From the NCBI RefSeq assembly GCF_026342355.1, contig NZ_JAPEMV010000001.1, positions 124,001-188,000 on the forward strand: 64,000 nt of DNA, given 5' to 3'. Within the stretch, counting starts at the first letter, position 1, and the number at the start of each line of letters is the position of its first letter. Below, piece after piece: positions 8,340-16,755 of the stretch. Made by a program: the position numbers and the translations under genes. This DNA comes from Streptomyces sp. NBC_00249. Lineage in GTDB: Bacteria > Actinomycetota > Actinomycetes > Streptomycetales > Streptomycetaceae. The notes beneath the pieces were generated by a model that saw only the letters and a list, made by a program, of their open reading frames with translations, made no database searches and was not told where the DNA came from.

Positions 8340-9755
8340 ATGACGCAGATCATCAAGGGGGGCAATCTGCCCATGTCCGGCGAGCCCGTACGGGTCGCCG
8401 TGGTCCGTGGCGCGGCCGGGCCCGGTGTGCCCGAACTCGACCCGGCGGCGCTGCTGCTGGACGACAGCGGCAAGGTGCGGGGGCGGAGCGACCTGATCTT
8501 CTACAACCAGCGTTCGCACGCCTCCGGCGCCGTACAGCTCCTGGGCAACGCCCAGGGCGAGGACGGGCGGACGGCGGACTGGCTGGAGATCGACCCGGGC
8601 CGGGTCGAGCCGGAGGTGGAGCGGATCCTCATCGCGGCCTCCGCCGAGGGCGGAACGTTCGGGGACGTACCGGGGCTGTACTTGGAGGCGGTCAGCACGG
8701 TGACGGGTGAGCGCCTGGTGGTGTACTCGGTCGACGAGGACGACGCGACGACCGAAACCGCGTACGTGCTGGGCGAGTTCTACCGCCGGGACGGGGGCTG
8801 GAAGTTCCGCGCGGTCGGACAGGGTTACGACTCCGGGCTGCCGGGGCTGGCCACGGACTACGGGTTCACGGTGGAGGAGGACGAGCCGGAGGCCGAGGCG
8901 ACCGCCGCGCCGCCGCCCGCGCCACGGCTGCCCGAGGCTCCCCCGCCCGCCCCGCCCCTTCCGGCGGCGGCAACTCCGGTTCCGCAGGCGCCGGTTCCCT
9001 CGGAGGCCGTGCCGGCCGTCGCGGCATCCACGGCCGCACCCGCCCCGGCGTACCCCGTGCCCGCCGGCACTCCCGTCTCCAAGTCCGGCGCTCCCCTGCT
9101 GGGTACCGTCACCACGCGGCTCAACAGCCTCCCGACCGACTTCGGCCCGGACTTCCCCGTCTTCTCCCAGGAGGGCAAGGGGAATGACATCGTCCGGGTG
9201 GAGGTTCCCATGCCGGCCGGGTTCGCCGTGGTCGACGTGGTCAGGGTGGGGGAAAGCCTCCTCGAGGTCGCGGCGCTGGACCACCGCAACAACGAGCGGT
9301 CCCCGGCCGTCGTCCAGAGCTGGGCGGATGAGTTCAGCGGGCGCGGGATCGTCGACCACGACGGGAACGGCGTGCTGCGGCTGCGCGTGAAGGCGCGGGG
9401 CGAGTGGAAGATCACCGTGAGTCCGGTCTCGGTGCTACGAGAGGTCTCGGAGCACGTCGAGGGGGCCGGTCCGGACGTCCTGGCGTACGCCGGTCCGGCC
9501 GTCGACCTCGCCGTCAGGCACCGCAACCGCAAGGACGACGCCTGGTTCCAGCTCGAGGCCATCAGGCGCAGCGGCTCGCGGCTCCACCTGTACAGCGGGT
9601 ACAAGTCGGCGCGGAGCACGGTCGCGCTGAAGCGGGGGGCGCGCCTGCTGGTCATCACCTGCGACTGCCCCTGGACCGTCACCCCCCGCGAGGTCACCCC
9701 CCAAGCCGACCGGATCGAGGGCGAGGTACCCCCCTTCTGGAGGCGCCTGCGCTAG
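8340..9755 (+). CDS. TerD-domain protein with a second uncharacterised domain
   Basis: This protein has 471 residues. Residues 1-180 are a TerD/CABP domain: the KGGNLPM start, LDPAALLLDDSGKVRGRSDLIFYNQ and the later GEFYRRDGGWKFRAVGQGYDSGL are family signatures, including the acidic residues that bind calcium in TerD proteins. A Pro/Ala/Glu linker (about 185-245) leads to a second domain (about 250-471) rich in predicted strands that I do not recognise; it contains a DFGPDFPVFSQEGKGND segment and ends with ITCDCPWTVTPREV. TerD proteins are linked to tellurite and phage resistance and recur in predicted bacterial conflict modules. It lies 88 nt downstream of the EACC1 gene, on the same strand, so it may be the effector or sensor of that module. 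Confidence 0.85.
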   Translation: MTQIIKGGNLPMSGEPVRVAVVRGAAGPGVPELDPAALLLDDSGKVRGRSDLIFYNQRSHASGAVQLLGNAQGEDGRTADWLEIDPGRVEPEVERILIAASAEGGTFGDVPGLYLEAVSTVTGERLVVYSVDEDDATTETAYVLGEFYRRDGGWKFRAVGQGYDSGLPGLATDYGFTVEEDEPEAEATAAPPPAPRLPEAPPPAPPLPAAATPVPQAPVPSEAVPAVAASTAAPAPAYPVPAGTPVSKSGAPLLGTVTTRLNSLPTDFGPDFPVFSQEGKGNDIVRVEVPMPAGFAVVDVVRVGESLLEVAALDHRNNERSPAVVQSWADEFSGRGIVDHDGNGVLRLRVKARGEWKITVSPVSVLREVSEHVEGAGPDVLAYAGPAVDLAVRHRNRKDDAWFQLEAIRRSGSRLHLYSGYKSARSTVALKRGARLLVITCDCPWTVTPREVTPQADRIEGEVPPFWRRLR

Positions 9756-9819
9756 GTCGCCTGCGCGGTCAGGTCGTCGCTGAGCAGGGCGACGGCCGGC
9801 TGTCGGCCGCGGCGCCGGA

Positions 9820-10980
9820 TCAGGCGTGCGGGCCCACGGTGACGGTGCCGACCGTCAGGTCCGCGACCCCCTCCAGGATGACGGCCGTACGTTCCGCCTC
9901 GTGTTCCAGGGCCCGGTGATGGGCCGCGGCCAGCGGGGCGAGGGGCTCCACCGTGATCACGATGCGGCGGCCCGCACGGCGCTGGTGCCAGACGCCCGCG
10001 ACGGTGCCGTCGATCAGCAGGACGGGATAGTTGCCCGCCTGCCCGCCGGCCAGGGCGCGGCCGGCCGCGGGGCCGGGGAAGAGCAGTTCGCGGGGGCGGG
10101 TGGCGATGACGTAGCCGTCGAAGTACGGCAGCAGGCGCACACCCCGGGCCGGCTCGTCGGGGAAGGCGGTGTCGCCCGGGACGACGTACGCGGGCCCGGC
10201 CCGACCCACCGGGAAGGAAACCTCCTCGATCCGGCCCCCGGCGGCGAGCGAGGCGAACAGCTCCGCGGCCCAGGCCCGGGGTGCGGCCAGCCAGAGCGCG
10301 AAGTCCTGGGCGCCGACCGGACCGTAGGCGTGCAGGTAGCGGTCCACGAGCCGGGCCAGGGACTCGTCGGCGTCCTGCGGTACGCAGCCGGGGTTGGTGT
10401 AGGTCACCTTGCGACCCCGGTCGGCGCCGAAGGCCAGCACCCCTCGGTGCGCGGCGGTGTGCGTCACCTGGCGCCAGCGCGGCCACAGGGTCTGGAAGGC
10501 GGGCATCACCGGGTCCCCGGCCCAGGGGCCGGCGCGCCGTACGACGGCCTCGGTCAGTTCGTCCACGGTCAGTTCCGTGCCCGTGAGCGCGTCGGCGATC
10601 GCGGCCAGGACCTCTTCGGTCTGCGCGGGGGTCATGCGCACGTCGGGGGCGAAGGGGCCGGGGCCGGCGGGGAGGGCGGACAGGGCTCCGGTCCACCAGG
10701 ACAGGTCGGCGGCGGGCAGGAGGTGGACGGTGCCGCGCGGGCCGAAGGTCCTGACCAGGGTGTGGTCGCCGGTCACCGCGTGGCGCACGTTCGCGCGCGT
10801 GGCGCCCTCGGTGCGCAGCGCGAGGGAGACCTCGGCGGCCGAGGCCACTTGGGCGTGCGCGCCGAGCATGCGGGCCGCGACCTCGGCCGGCCCGGTGCCC
10901 GCGGGGGCGGGGGTGGTGAGCCACTGGCGGCTCATCCGGCGGGCGGTGGCGGCGGGCCAGGACACGGTGGTCGGCGTCAT
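9820..10980 (-). CDS. Winged-helix DNA-binding domain protein (HTH_42 / YcaQ-like)
   Basis: This 386-aa protein starts at the ATG reading MTPTTVSW. It has the signatures of the winged-helix crosslink-repair-like family (HTH_42): an N-terminal RMLGAHAQVASAAEVSLALR region, VRTFGPRGTVHLLPAADL, a middle winged-helix stretch, and the C-terminal LLPYFDGYVIATRPRELLFPG and NYPVLLIDGTVAGVWHQRR blocks. Family members such as E. coli YcaQ and Streptomyces AlkX/AlkZ-type enzymes are DNA glycosylases that unhook interstrand crosslinks, but many actinobacterial paralogs are only named as winged-helix proteins. It is convergent with the TerD gene (64 nt apart). A repair glycosylase role is inference from the family. 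Confidence 0.82.
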   Translation of the reverse strand: MTPTTVSWPAATARRMSRQWLTTPAPAGTGPAEVAARMLGAHAQVASAAEVSLALRTEGATRANVRHAVTGDHTLVRTFGPRGTVHLLPAADLSWWTGALSALPAGPGPFAPDVRMTPAQTEEVLAAIADALTGTELTVDELTEAVVRRAGPWAGDPVMPAFQTLWPRWRQVTHTAAHRGVLAFGADRGRKVTYTNPGCVPQDADESLARLVDRYLHAYGPVGAQDFALWLAAPRAWAAELFASLAAGGRIEEVSFPVGRAGPAYVVPGDTAFPDEPARGVRLLPYFDGYVIATRPRELLFPGPAAGRALAGGQAGNYPVLLIDGTVAGVWHQRRAGRRIVITVEPLAPLAAAHHRALEHEAERTAVILEGVADLTVGTVTVGPHA

Positions 10981-11027
10981 GGGGCCACCGTAGGGCCCGG
11001 GCGCCCGGGGAGGGGGAACTGAGCGGA

Positions 11028-12344
11028 TCAGAGGCGGTGGACCGGCGCCGAGGTCTGCGTCCAGTGCCAGTTGACGGGCCCCCATTCCTTCTTCAGGGCG
11101 GCGCGCTGCCGGCCGTACGCGTGCAGTGCCTCCTCGACGGCGGCCGGGAGCTCGCCGAGGTCCTCGGGGGCGGGGACGCGCAGGATCAGGTGTTGCTTCG
11201 TGTGGACCAGCAGCAGGTCGCCGTCGGCGGAGCAGGAGCGGAGGGTGAAGTGGGTCAGCGGCTTGAAGGCCTTGGTCGCGGTGTCCAGCTTGGCGCGCAG
11301 GACCCCGCTGCGGTTCCAGGCGTACAGGCCGTAGCGGTTGAGGTGGAAGGCGTGTCCCCGGTGCGGGTCGGCGGCCACGTCGAAGTAGAAACCGGTGAAG
11401 GGCGAGTCGCGCCACGCGTGCATGCCGTGGAGGCGGCCGGTCATCTTCCCCTGGTCGTCGACGAGGGCGAAGACGAAGGGCTGGCCCCGGCTGCCGCCGC
11501 GGAAGGTCTTGGCGTAGAAGGGGACGACGAACAGGTCGTCGGCCAGGGGCACGGGCCGGCCGAGGTGCGAGTGGTCCCAGCCCGACAGACGGTCCTCGCC
11601 GGCCGTGGTCTCGGTGAGCGCGGGGCGGGGCCGGTTCGTGCGGCCGAGGGGGGCGGAGGCGTGGGTGACGTGCGCCTGGAGATCGGCGTCACTGTGGCGG
11701 GCCGGTTCGGGGTCGAGCGAGGCGAGTGCCCTGATCTGCGGCTTCGACTCGGCCGTCAGGCTGCCGTCGGCCAGGCCGACGATGTTGGTGAGGGTGTTGC
11801 CGTACCTCCAGACGCCGTACTCGGCGACGGTGCACAGCAGGCGGCCCGAAGGCGTGACGCTGATGGAGCTGGCGAAGGGGTCGCCCGGCGTGAACTCCTT
11901 GAACGGGCGCCGGTCCCCCGAGTCGTAGACGGCCAGGACCCGGCTCAGGTCCGGGGCGACGAGGGTGGTGTTGTTCGGGCCGGCGCTCACGGCGAGTGTG
12001 CCGTCGGGCAGCACGCACAGGTTGATCTCGCCGCCGTCGGCCACGGCCGAATCCGAGTTCTTCCTGCCGCCCGTGGGGAAGAGGGCGCTCGCCAGGACCT
12101 CGCCGGACGCGGAGTACCGGGTGATGATCCGGTACCCGAAGTTGGCCGTCCCCGGGTCCTGTTCGTCGTCGGCGATCCCGTAGGTGTGGCGGTACACGCT
12201 GTACAGCGCGTACACCTCGCCGCTCGGTGCGCCGGCGACGTCGACGGCGTGGACGCCCCAGCCCTTGGAGTAGAGCACGGTCATATCGATGCGGTGGTGG
12301 TCCACCAGGGTGCCCGGCAGGGCCAGCGGAAGAATCTGGATCAT
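11028..12344 (-). CDS. Hypothetical protein, propeller-like
   Basis: This 438-aa protein is not recognised. It has no signal peptide or membrane helix and contains repeated strand-rich blocks that read like beta-propeller blades (GAPSGEVYALYSVYR, LCVLPDGTLAVSAGPNNT, SVTPSGRLLCTVAEYGVWRYG, GLYAWNRSGVLRAKLD). The ATG at 12344 (MIQILPLALPG) is preferred because a GAGG lies nine bases upstream; a second ATG three codons earlier (12353) is possible. The C-terminal part ends in a helix with a Trp-rich VNWHWTQT segment. It lies 47 nt upstream of the start of the divergent-oriented winged-helix gene on the same strand and may share its transcript. Confidence 0.7.
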   Translation of the reverse strand: MIQILPLALPGTLVDHHRIDMTVLYSKGWGVHAVDVAGAPSGEVYALYSVYRHTYGIADDEQDPGTANFGYRIITRYSASGEVLASALFPTGGRKNSDSAVADGGEINLCVLPDGTLAVSAGPNNTTLVAPDLSRVLAVYDSGDRRPFKEFTPGDPFASSISVTPSGRLLCTVAEYGVWRYGNTLTNIVGLADGSLTAESKPQIRALASLDPEPARHSDADLQAHVTHASAPLGRTNRPRPALTETTAGEDRLSGWDHSHLGRPVPLADDLFVVPFYAKTFRGGSRGQPFVFALVDDQGKMTGRLHGMHAWRDSPFTGFYFDVAADPHRGHAFHLNRYGLYAWNRSGVLRAKLDTATKAFKPLTHFTLRSCSADGDLLLVHTKQHLILRVPAPEDLGELPAAVEEALHAYGRQRAALKKEWGPVNWHWTQTSAPVHRL

Positions 12345-12439
12345 GCGTTTCATCCTCGGGCATGGCACTGACACTCGACCGGCCGGGCCGGGCCGGGGCC
12401 GTCGCGGCCGCCGTCGCGGTCACGGTCGCCGAGGACCGC

Positions 12440-13069
12440 CTAGGGCTGTGGCCCGTTCGCCGCCGGTCCGGTCGACGAGGATGCGGGCCGTAGGCCCTCC
12501 CTCGACCGGGCCCGGTCGCGAAGCCACGCGCCGGCGCCGACCAGCACGGCTGCCCCGGCTCCGTAGAGGGGCAGCCACAGGGTCGTGGTGGCTGACAGGC
12601 AGTCGGCGACGGCCTCCCCGCTCTGCTTCACCTGCGCGTACGCCAGGGCGGCCCTGTCCCGGTCCGCCAGGTCTCCCAGCGCGGCCCTCGTCCGGACGGC
12701 CTCGTACCTGCCCAGTTCCTGGCAGCCGCTCCGCGTGCCGGACATGGGGAACAGCCAGTCCCAGCGCTGCAGCATGGGGGCGAGTGTGATCGCGACGCAC
12801 AGGCCGACGACCAGCGCATAGGCGACCAGACTGCGCATGTACGGCGTTCGGATGCCGGGCGTCCACGCCGGCCGCCCCTGAAAGGCGAAGATCACCGCGA
12901 ACAGCGTCACCCCGATGAAGGTGGCGAACCACTGCCAGGAGCCCTGCGCCAGTGCGAACGTCAGCACGGCGGCGAGCCCGACGCCGACGACCCCGGCCTG
13001 ACCCGCGGCGTCATGGCCCGGCGCGTCGGACGCCGGCCTTCGTCCCGCTCGAGCGCTCGGGTCGTTCAC
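12440..13069 (-). CDS. Hypothetical membrane protein
   Basis: This 209-aa protein starts at a GTG placed five bases after AGGAGGGG, the best ribosome site in the region. The N-terminal 25 residues are polar and disordered. Hydrophobic helices are visible at about 27-50, 52-70 (FATFIGVTLFAVIFAF), 85-105 (VAYALVVGLCVAITLAPML) and 165-185 (WLPLYGAGAAVLVGAGAWL), so four membrane passes. The loop between helices three and four holds two cysteines (SGCQEL and VADCLS) and a helical ADRDRAALAYAQVKQSGE stretch. No family is recognised. Confidence 0.7.
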   Translation of the reverse strand: MNDPSARAGRRPASDAPGHDAAGQAGVVGVGLAAVLTFALAQGSWQWFATFIGVTLFAVIFAFQGRPAWTPGIRTPYMRSLVAYALVVGLCVAITLAPMLQRWDWLFPMSGTRSGCQELGRYEAVRTRAALGDLADRDRAALAYAQVKQSGEAVADCLSATTTLWLPLYGAGAAVLVGAGAWLRDRARSREGLRPASSSTGPAANGPQP

Positions 13070-13248
13070 GGGCCCCTCCTGCAGGTCGGAGGCCCCAGCA
13101 TCCTCCACCCGGCGCCACACGCCCGGGCACCGTGCCGGACGGGCCCGGGACGGCGCCCGTATGGCGGACCCCGCCGCCGGGGTCCCCTGCCACGTCGGCG
13201 ATCGGCGGCGGAGAGCGGTCCCTTCGCCCGATGCGGGAGCGTGCGCGC

Positions 13249-13289
13249 GGCCGGATGCCGCTGTGCTGACAGCACAGCGGCATCCGGCC
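13249..13289 (-). terminator. Strong hairpin terminator of the DUF998 gene
   Basis: A perfect 19-bp inverted repeat (arms 13249-13267 and 13271-13289) around a 3-nt loop (GAC) begins 22 nt beyond the stop of the DUF998 gene. There is no U-tract, which is usual for actinomycete terminators. Confidence 0.75.
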
Positions 13290-13310
13290 GGGGTGGGGTG
13301 CAGGGGTGGC

Positions 13311-13991
13311 TCAGTGGGTGCGGCGGTAGTGGTGTGCGGTGGCGGCGATCCAGAGCATCGCGGTGACGGCGCCGACGGCCAGGGTGAGGGTGCCGGCCTT
13401 GCCGCCGGTCATCGCCCAGCCGTTGCCGAGGAGGAGGGCGGTGCCGGCCACGCGGGAGGCGAGGGCGCGGCCTCGGTCGCCGGCCCGGCCGAAGTGGCGG
13501 CCGAGGACGTAGCAGGCGGCGATCAGTGAGGTGAAGGTGAGGGACCCGGCAGCGAAGTGGGCGTAGCTGTGCCAGGTGAGGGTGGCCGGTGCGCCGTAGG
13601 GGGTGCCTGCGGGGAAGCCGTCGGCCGGGTCCATGACGAACAGTCCCGCGGCGATCATGCCGATGCCGGCGATCCGTACGAGCCGTGGCGCCCAGGTACC
13701 TCCGGGGGTTGCGTGCAGGGCCTTGCGCAGGCCGGTCGCGCCGATGGCGAGCAGGGCTCCGGCGATCAGGAAGTTGGCGATCTGGAGCCAGCCGAGGGAG
13801 CCGTTGCTGAGCGCGCTCAGGGGGTGGCGGGTGATGTGGAAGCCTTCGCGGGCCGCGGCCTGGGTCAGGGAGACGACCGCCCACAGCGGGGGTCCGACGA
13901 CGGCGCAGGTGAGCAGGGAGCGGGTGGCGGCGGCCCGGGTGCCAGTGGCGGCGGGGGAAGCGGTGGCGGCGGCGGGGGTCTGGGTGGTCAT
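13311..13991 (-). CDS. DUF998 family membrane protein
   Basis: This 226-aa protein starts at an ATG (MTTQTPAAAT) with GAGAGG eight bases upstream. After a 25-residue Ala/Thr-rich tail it has six hydrophobic segments with the DUF998 hallmarks: TRHPLSALSNGSLGWLQIANFLIAGALL in the second and third helices (read in part) and the MDPADGFPAGTP loop followed by WHSYAHFAAGSLTF. DUF998 proteins are six-helix membrane proteins of unknown function. It diverges from the DGPF/YCII gene across a mirrored promoter-like inverted repeat, so the two genes are probably switched together by the ECF sigma factor encoded just downstream. Confidence 0.85.
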   Translation of the reverse strand: MTTQTPAAATASPAATGTRAAATRSLLTCAVVGPPLWAVVSLTQAAAREGFHITRHPLSALSNGSLGWLQIANFLIAGALLAIGATGLRKALHATPGGTWAPRLVRIAGIGMIAAGLFVMDPADGFPAGTPYGAPATLTWHSYAHFAAGSLTFTSLIAACYVLGRHFGRAGDRGRALASRVAGTALLLGNGWAMTGGKAGTLTLAVGAVTAMLWIAATAHHYRRTH

Positions 13992-14034
13992 CGTGTGCCT
14001 CTCGGGTTCGTCGTGTCCGGCTCTGCTCTCGTTG

Positions 14035-14102
14035 GTACGTCGATCCGCGGATGTGACAGGGAATGGTGGGCGTTCCCTGTCACATGGGTCTGTTCGACGT
14101 AC
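14035..14102. promoter_or_regulatory. Mirrored divergent promoter, probable ECF sigma target
   Basis: The 154-nt gap between the DUF998 and DGPF genes holds a perfect 13-bp inverted repeat (arms 14051-14063 and 14073-14085). Reading outward in both directions the same composite occurs: CCCTGTCACAT, then 7 nt (leftward) or 8 nt (rightward), then TCGACGTAC. Read as a bacterial ECF promoter this gives a TGTC -35 core and a CGTA -10 core 15-16 nt apart on each strand. Both would start transcription about 35-40 nt before the respective start codons. ECF42 sigma factors are known to be linked to DGPF-protein genes. Confidence 0.65.
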
Positions 14103-14145
14103 AGGTGCAAGCACGGAGACCGCACGACGAGACGAGGGACTTCCC

Positions 14146-14469
14146 ATGCGCTACCTGATGACGACCAAGCCTTCCGACACCGCCCCCGACGAGAAGCTGT
14201 TCGCCGAGATGGGCCGGTTCGTCGAGGAGTTGACGGCGGCCGGTGTGCTGCTGGCCACCGGTGGTCTGGAGCCGGGCGGCGTCCGGGTGACCTCCTCCGG
14301 CGAGGAGATCACGGTGACCGACGGGCCGTTCGCCGAGGCCAAGGAGGCCGTCGCCGGCTTCGCGCTGATCGAGGTGCGTTCCCAGGAGGAGGCGATCGAG
14401 CTGGCCCGCCGCTTCCGCAGGATCGTCGGTGACGGCGAGAGCGTGGTCCAGCAGGTCTTCGGTCCCTGA
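14146..14469 (+). CDS. YCII/DGPF-domain protein
   Basis: This 107-aa protein starts with MRYLMTTKPSD at 14146, after GACGAGGGAC. It contains the signature VTDGPFAEAKEAVAGFALIEV of the DGPF (YCII-like) family and ends with a helix carrying ELARRFRRIVGDG. DGPF proteins form small ferredoxin-like dimers; the biochemical role is unknown, but their genes occur next to ECF42 sigma factors, and the next gene here encodes one. The 60-nt gap to the sigma gene suggests one transcript. Confidence 0.9.
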   Translation: MRYLMTTKPSDTAPDEKLFAEMGRFVEELTAAGVLLATGGLEPGGVRVTSSGEEITVTDGPFAEAKEAVAGFALIEVRSQEEAIELARRFRRIVGDGESVVQQVFGP

Positions 14470-14529
14470 CCGGAACGGTGGCGGGCGCTTGCCCCGGCTT
14501 GCGAGCGGGCCGGGGCGGGTGCTGTCATC

Positions 14530-16533
14530 GTGCCTGTGCTGGGTACTCATCGCGCCGTCGACGCGGTCTGGAAGCTGGAGTCGGCCAAGATCATCGCCGC
14601 GCTCACGCGCATGGTGCACGACGTCGGCCTCGCCGAGGAACTGGCCCAGGACGCGCTGGTCGCCGCGCTCGAACAGTGGCCCGCCACGGGTGTCCCGGAC
14701 AACCCCGGCGCGTGGCTGACGACCACCGCCAAGAGACGGGCCGTCGATCACATACGGCGCTCCGAGCGGCTGACGCGCAAGCAGGAGCAGCTCGCCCACG
14801 AGCTGGACCAGCAGTCGGCGCGGCCCGCGGACGTCCCGCAGGCGGATCCCGAACAGGACGACGTCCTGCGGCTGATGCTCATCTCCTGCCACCCGGTGCT
14901 GGCGACCGAGGACCGGGCGGCGCTCACTCTGCGGCTGCTCGGCGGTCTGACGGCCGAGGAGATCGCGCGGGCCTTCCTCGCCACGCCGGCGGCGATCACC
15001 CAGCGCATCGCCGCGGCCAAGCGGACGCTGGCCGAACAGCGCGTGCCCTTCGACCTGCCGGAGGGGGCGGAGCTGGCCGCGCGCCTCTCGTCGGTGCGGG
15101 AGGTCATCTACCTGATCTTCAACGAGGGTTACTCGGCGACCTCGGGCGACGATCTGATGCGGCCCGGGCTCTGCCTGGAGGCGCTTCGGCTGGGCCGGCT
15201 GCTGGCCGAGCTGGCGCCGCAGGAGGCCGAGGTGCACGCCCTGGTCGCGCTGATGGAGATCCAGGCCTCGCGGGCGGCCGCGCGCACCGGGCCGTCGGGC
15301 GAGCCCGTCCAGCTGCACGAGCAGAACCGCGGCCGCTGGGACCAGTTGCTGATCCGCCGCGGGTTCACCGCGATGCTGCGTGCACGGGAGGCCGGCGGCC
15401 CGCCCGGCCCGTACCTGCTGCAGGCGGCGATCGCCGTGTGCCATGCGCAGGCGCGGACCGCCGAGGACACCGACTGGGCCCAGATCGCCTCCCTGTACGC
15501 GGGGTTGGCGCAGCTGCTGCCGACGCCGATCGTCCAGCTCAACCGGGCGGTGGCGGTCGGGATGGCGTACGGGCCGCAGGCGGGCCTCGAGCTGGTCGAC
15601 TCCCTGACCACCGATCCGGCGCTGCGCGACTACCACCTCCTTCCCAGCGTCAGGGGTGACCTGCTGGCCCGCCTCGGGCGGCACCAGGAGGCGCGGCTGG
15701 AGTTCCACCGGGCGGCCTCGCTCACCCGGAACGCCGCCGAGCGTGCCTTCCTGCGCCGTCGCGGGGACGCGATCGCCGCCGCGGGCCCGTCCGGGCCCAC
15801 GCTCGGGCAGGCCGCCCAGGCGTTCCTGGCCCGGGAGGAACTGAACGCCGCCACGGTCCGCTCGTACGGGCAGACCCTGCGCCGCCTGTGCCTGGCCCTC
15901 GGCGACCGGCGGCCGCTGGCCTCCCTGACGGCGGGCCAGGTGGCACAGGTGTGCGCGACCGCCTGGGGCGGGGCTGCGCCCGCCACGTGGAACCGGCACC
16001 GGGCGGCCGTCCGTTCCTTCAGCGCCTGGGCCTCCCTGGGCGACCTCTCGGCAGGGCTGGAACGTCGTACGGAGTCCCGTTCCGGGTCGCAGGCGCTGGG
16101 GTCCGCGCAGCTCGACGCGCTGTGGAACCACCCCGGTCTGCCCCTGCGGGAACGGACGCTGTGGCGGCTGCTGCACGAGTCGGCGGCCGGGGTGAAGGCC
16201 GTCCTGTCACTGAACGTCGAGGACCTGGACCTGGAGGACCGCCGGGCCCGCGCGGGCCGCAGCTGGGTGAGCTGGCGCTCCGGGACCGCCCGGCTGCTGC
16301 CCGAGCTGCTGGCCGGCCGGACCCGGGGCCCGGTGTTCCTCTCCGACCGGCGGCCCGGCCCGGCCCGCACGCCCGCGCCGGCCGATCTGTGCCCGGACAC
16401 GGGCCGCCGTCGGCTGTCCTACGAACGGGCCGAGCACCTGTTCAAGACGGCCACCCGGTCCCTGGACCCGGCCCACGACGGCTACACCCTCCGCCAGCTC
16501 AAGGTCCGCCCCGGACCGGCTGCGTCCCGGTAG
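14530..16533 (+). CDS. ECF42-like sigma factor fused to truncated tyrosine recombinase
   Basis: This 667-aa protein starts at GTG (VPVLGTHRAVDAVWKLES). Residues about 1-175 contain sigma-70 regions 2 and 4 (LAEELAQDALVAALEQWP; LTAEEIARAFLATPAAITQRI). Residues about 175-410 are the TPR-like extension typical of ECF42 (REVIYLIFNEGYSA; LLQAAIAVCHAQA; PIVQLNRAVAVG). From residue 425 the chain continues into a phage-integrase SAM-like domain (TVRSYGQTLRRL; TWNRHRAAVRSFSAW) and then a catalytic-like domain. There the usual GLR arginine reads GVK, the box reads YTLRQLK instead of LRH, and the chain stops before the final helices with the nucleophilic Tyr. The recombinase half is therefore dead. The sigma half probably regulates the adjacent DGPF and DUF998 genes. 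Confidence 0.85.
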   Translation: MPVLGTHRAVDAVWKLESAKIIAALTRMVHDVGLAEELAQDALVAALEQWPATGVPDNPGAWLTTTAKRRAVDHIRRSERLTRKQEQLAHELDQQSARPADVPQADPEQDDVLRLMLISCHPVLATEDRAALTLRLLGGLTAEEIARAFLATPAAITQRIAAAKRTLAEQRVPFDLPEGAELAARLSSVREVIYLIFNEGYSATSGDDLMRPGLCLEALRLGRLLAELAPQEAEVHALVALMEIQASRAAARTGPSGEPVQLHEQNRGRWDQLLIRRGFTAMLRAREAGGPPGPYLLQAAIAVCHAQARTAEDTDWAQIASLYAGLAQLLPTPIVQLNRAVAVGMAYGPQAGLELVDSLTTDPALRDYHLLPSVRGDLLARLGRHQEARLEFHRAASLTRNAAERAFLRRRGDAIAAAGPSGPTLGQAAQAFLAREELNAATVRSYGQTLRRLCLALGDRRPLASLTAGQVAQVCATAWGGAAPATWNRHRAAVRSFSAWASLGDLSAGLERRTESRSGSQALGSAQLDALWNHPGLPLRERTLWRLLHESAAGVKAVLSLNVEDLDLEDRRARAGRSWVSWRSGTARLLPELLAGRTRGPVFLSDRRPGPARTPAPADLCPDTGRRRLSYERAEHLFKTATRSLDPAHDGYTLRQLKVRPGPAASR

Positions 16534-16547
16534 CGCGCCCGTTCCCC

Positions 16548-16755
16548 TCAGAAGAGCAGCAGGTCGTAGACGTTCCAGCCGTTGCCGATCTTGACCGGGG
16601 AGGCGTAGGAGCCGGCCCCGGTGCCCGTGTGGAGCCACAGGTCACCGTCGGCGTCGCGGGCGATCAGGTCCTGTCGGCCGTCTCCGGAGAAGTCCCCTGG
16701 TGCGAGGAGGAGGTCGTACGGGGACCAGCCGGTGGCCGCCCGGACGCGGGCGGTC
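16548..16755 (-). pseudogene. 3' fragment of an FG-GAP/VCBS repeat protein
   Basis: Reading leftward, the frame encodes APGDFSGDGRQDLIARDADG followed by a Gly-rich stretch, a GNGWNVYDLLLF end and a stop at 16548. This is the calcium-binding DxDxDG blade of FG-GAP/VCBS repeats, as found at the end of large secreted Streptomyces enzymes. A preceding ATGWSPYDLLL block suggests two repeats. No start codon, signal peptide or catalytic domain is present; the frame upstream runs into the TGGCGCCA array. It is a remnant cut off at its 5' side. Confidence 0.7.

Noticed and set aside
14530..16533. Active integrase or integrated element boundary
   Set aside because: Recombinase catalytic residues and the C-terminal nucleophile are missing, and no tRNA or attachment-site duplication is visible.
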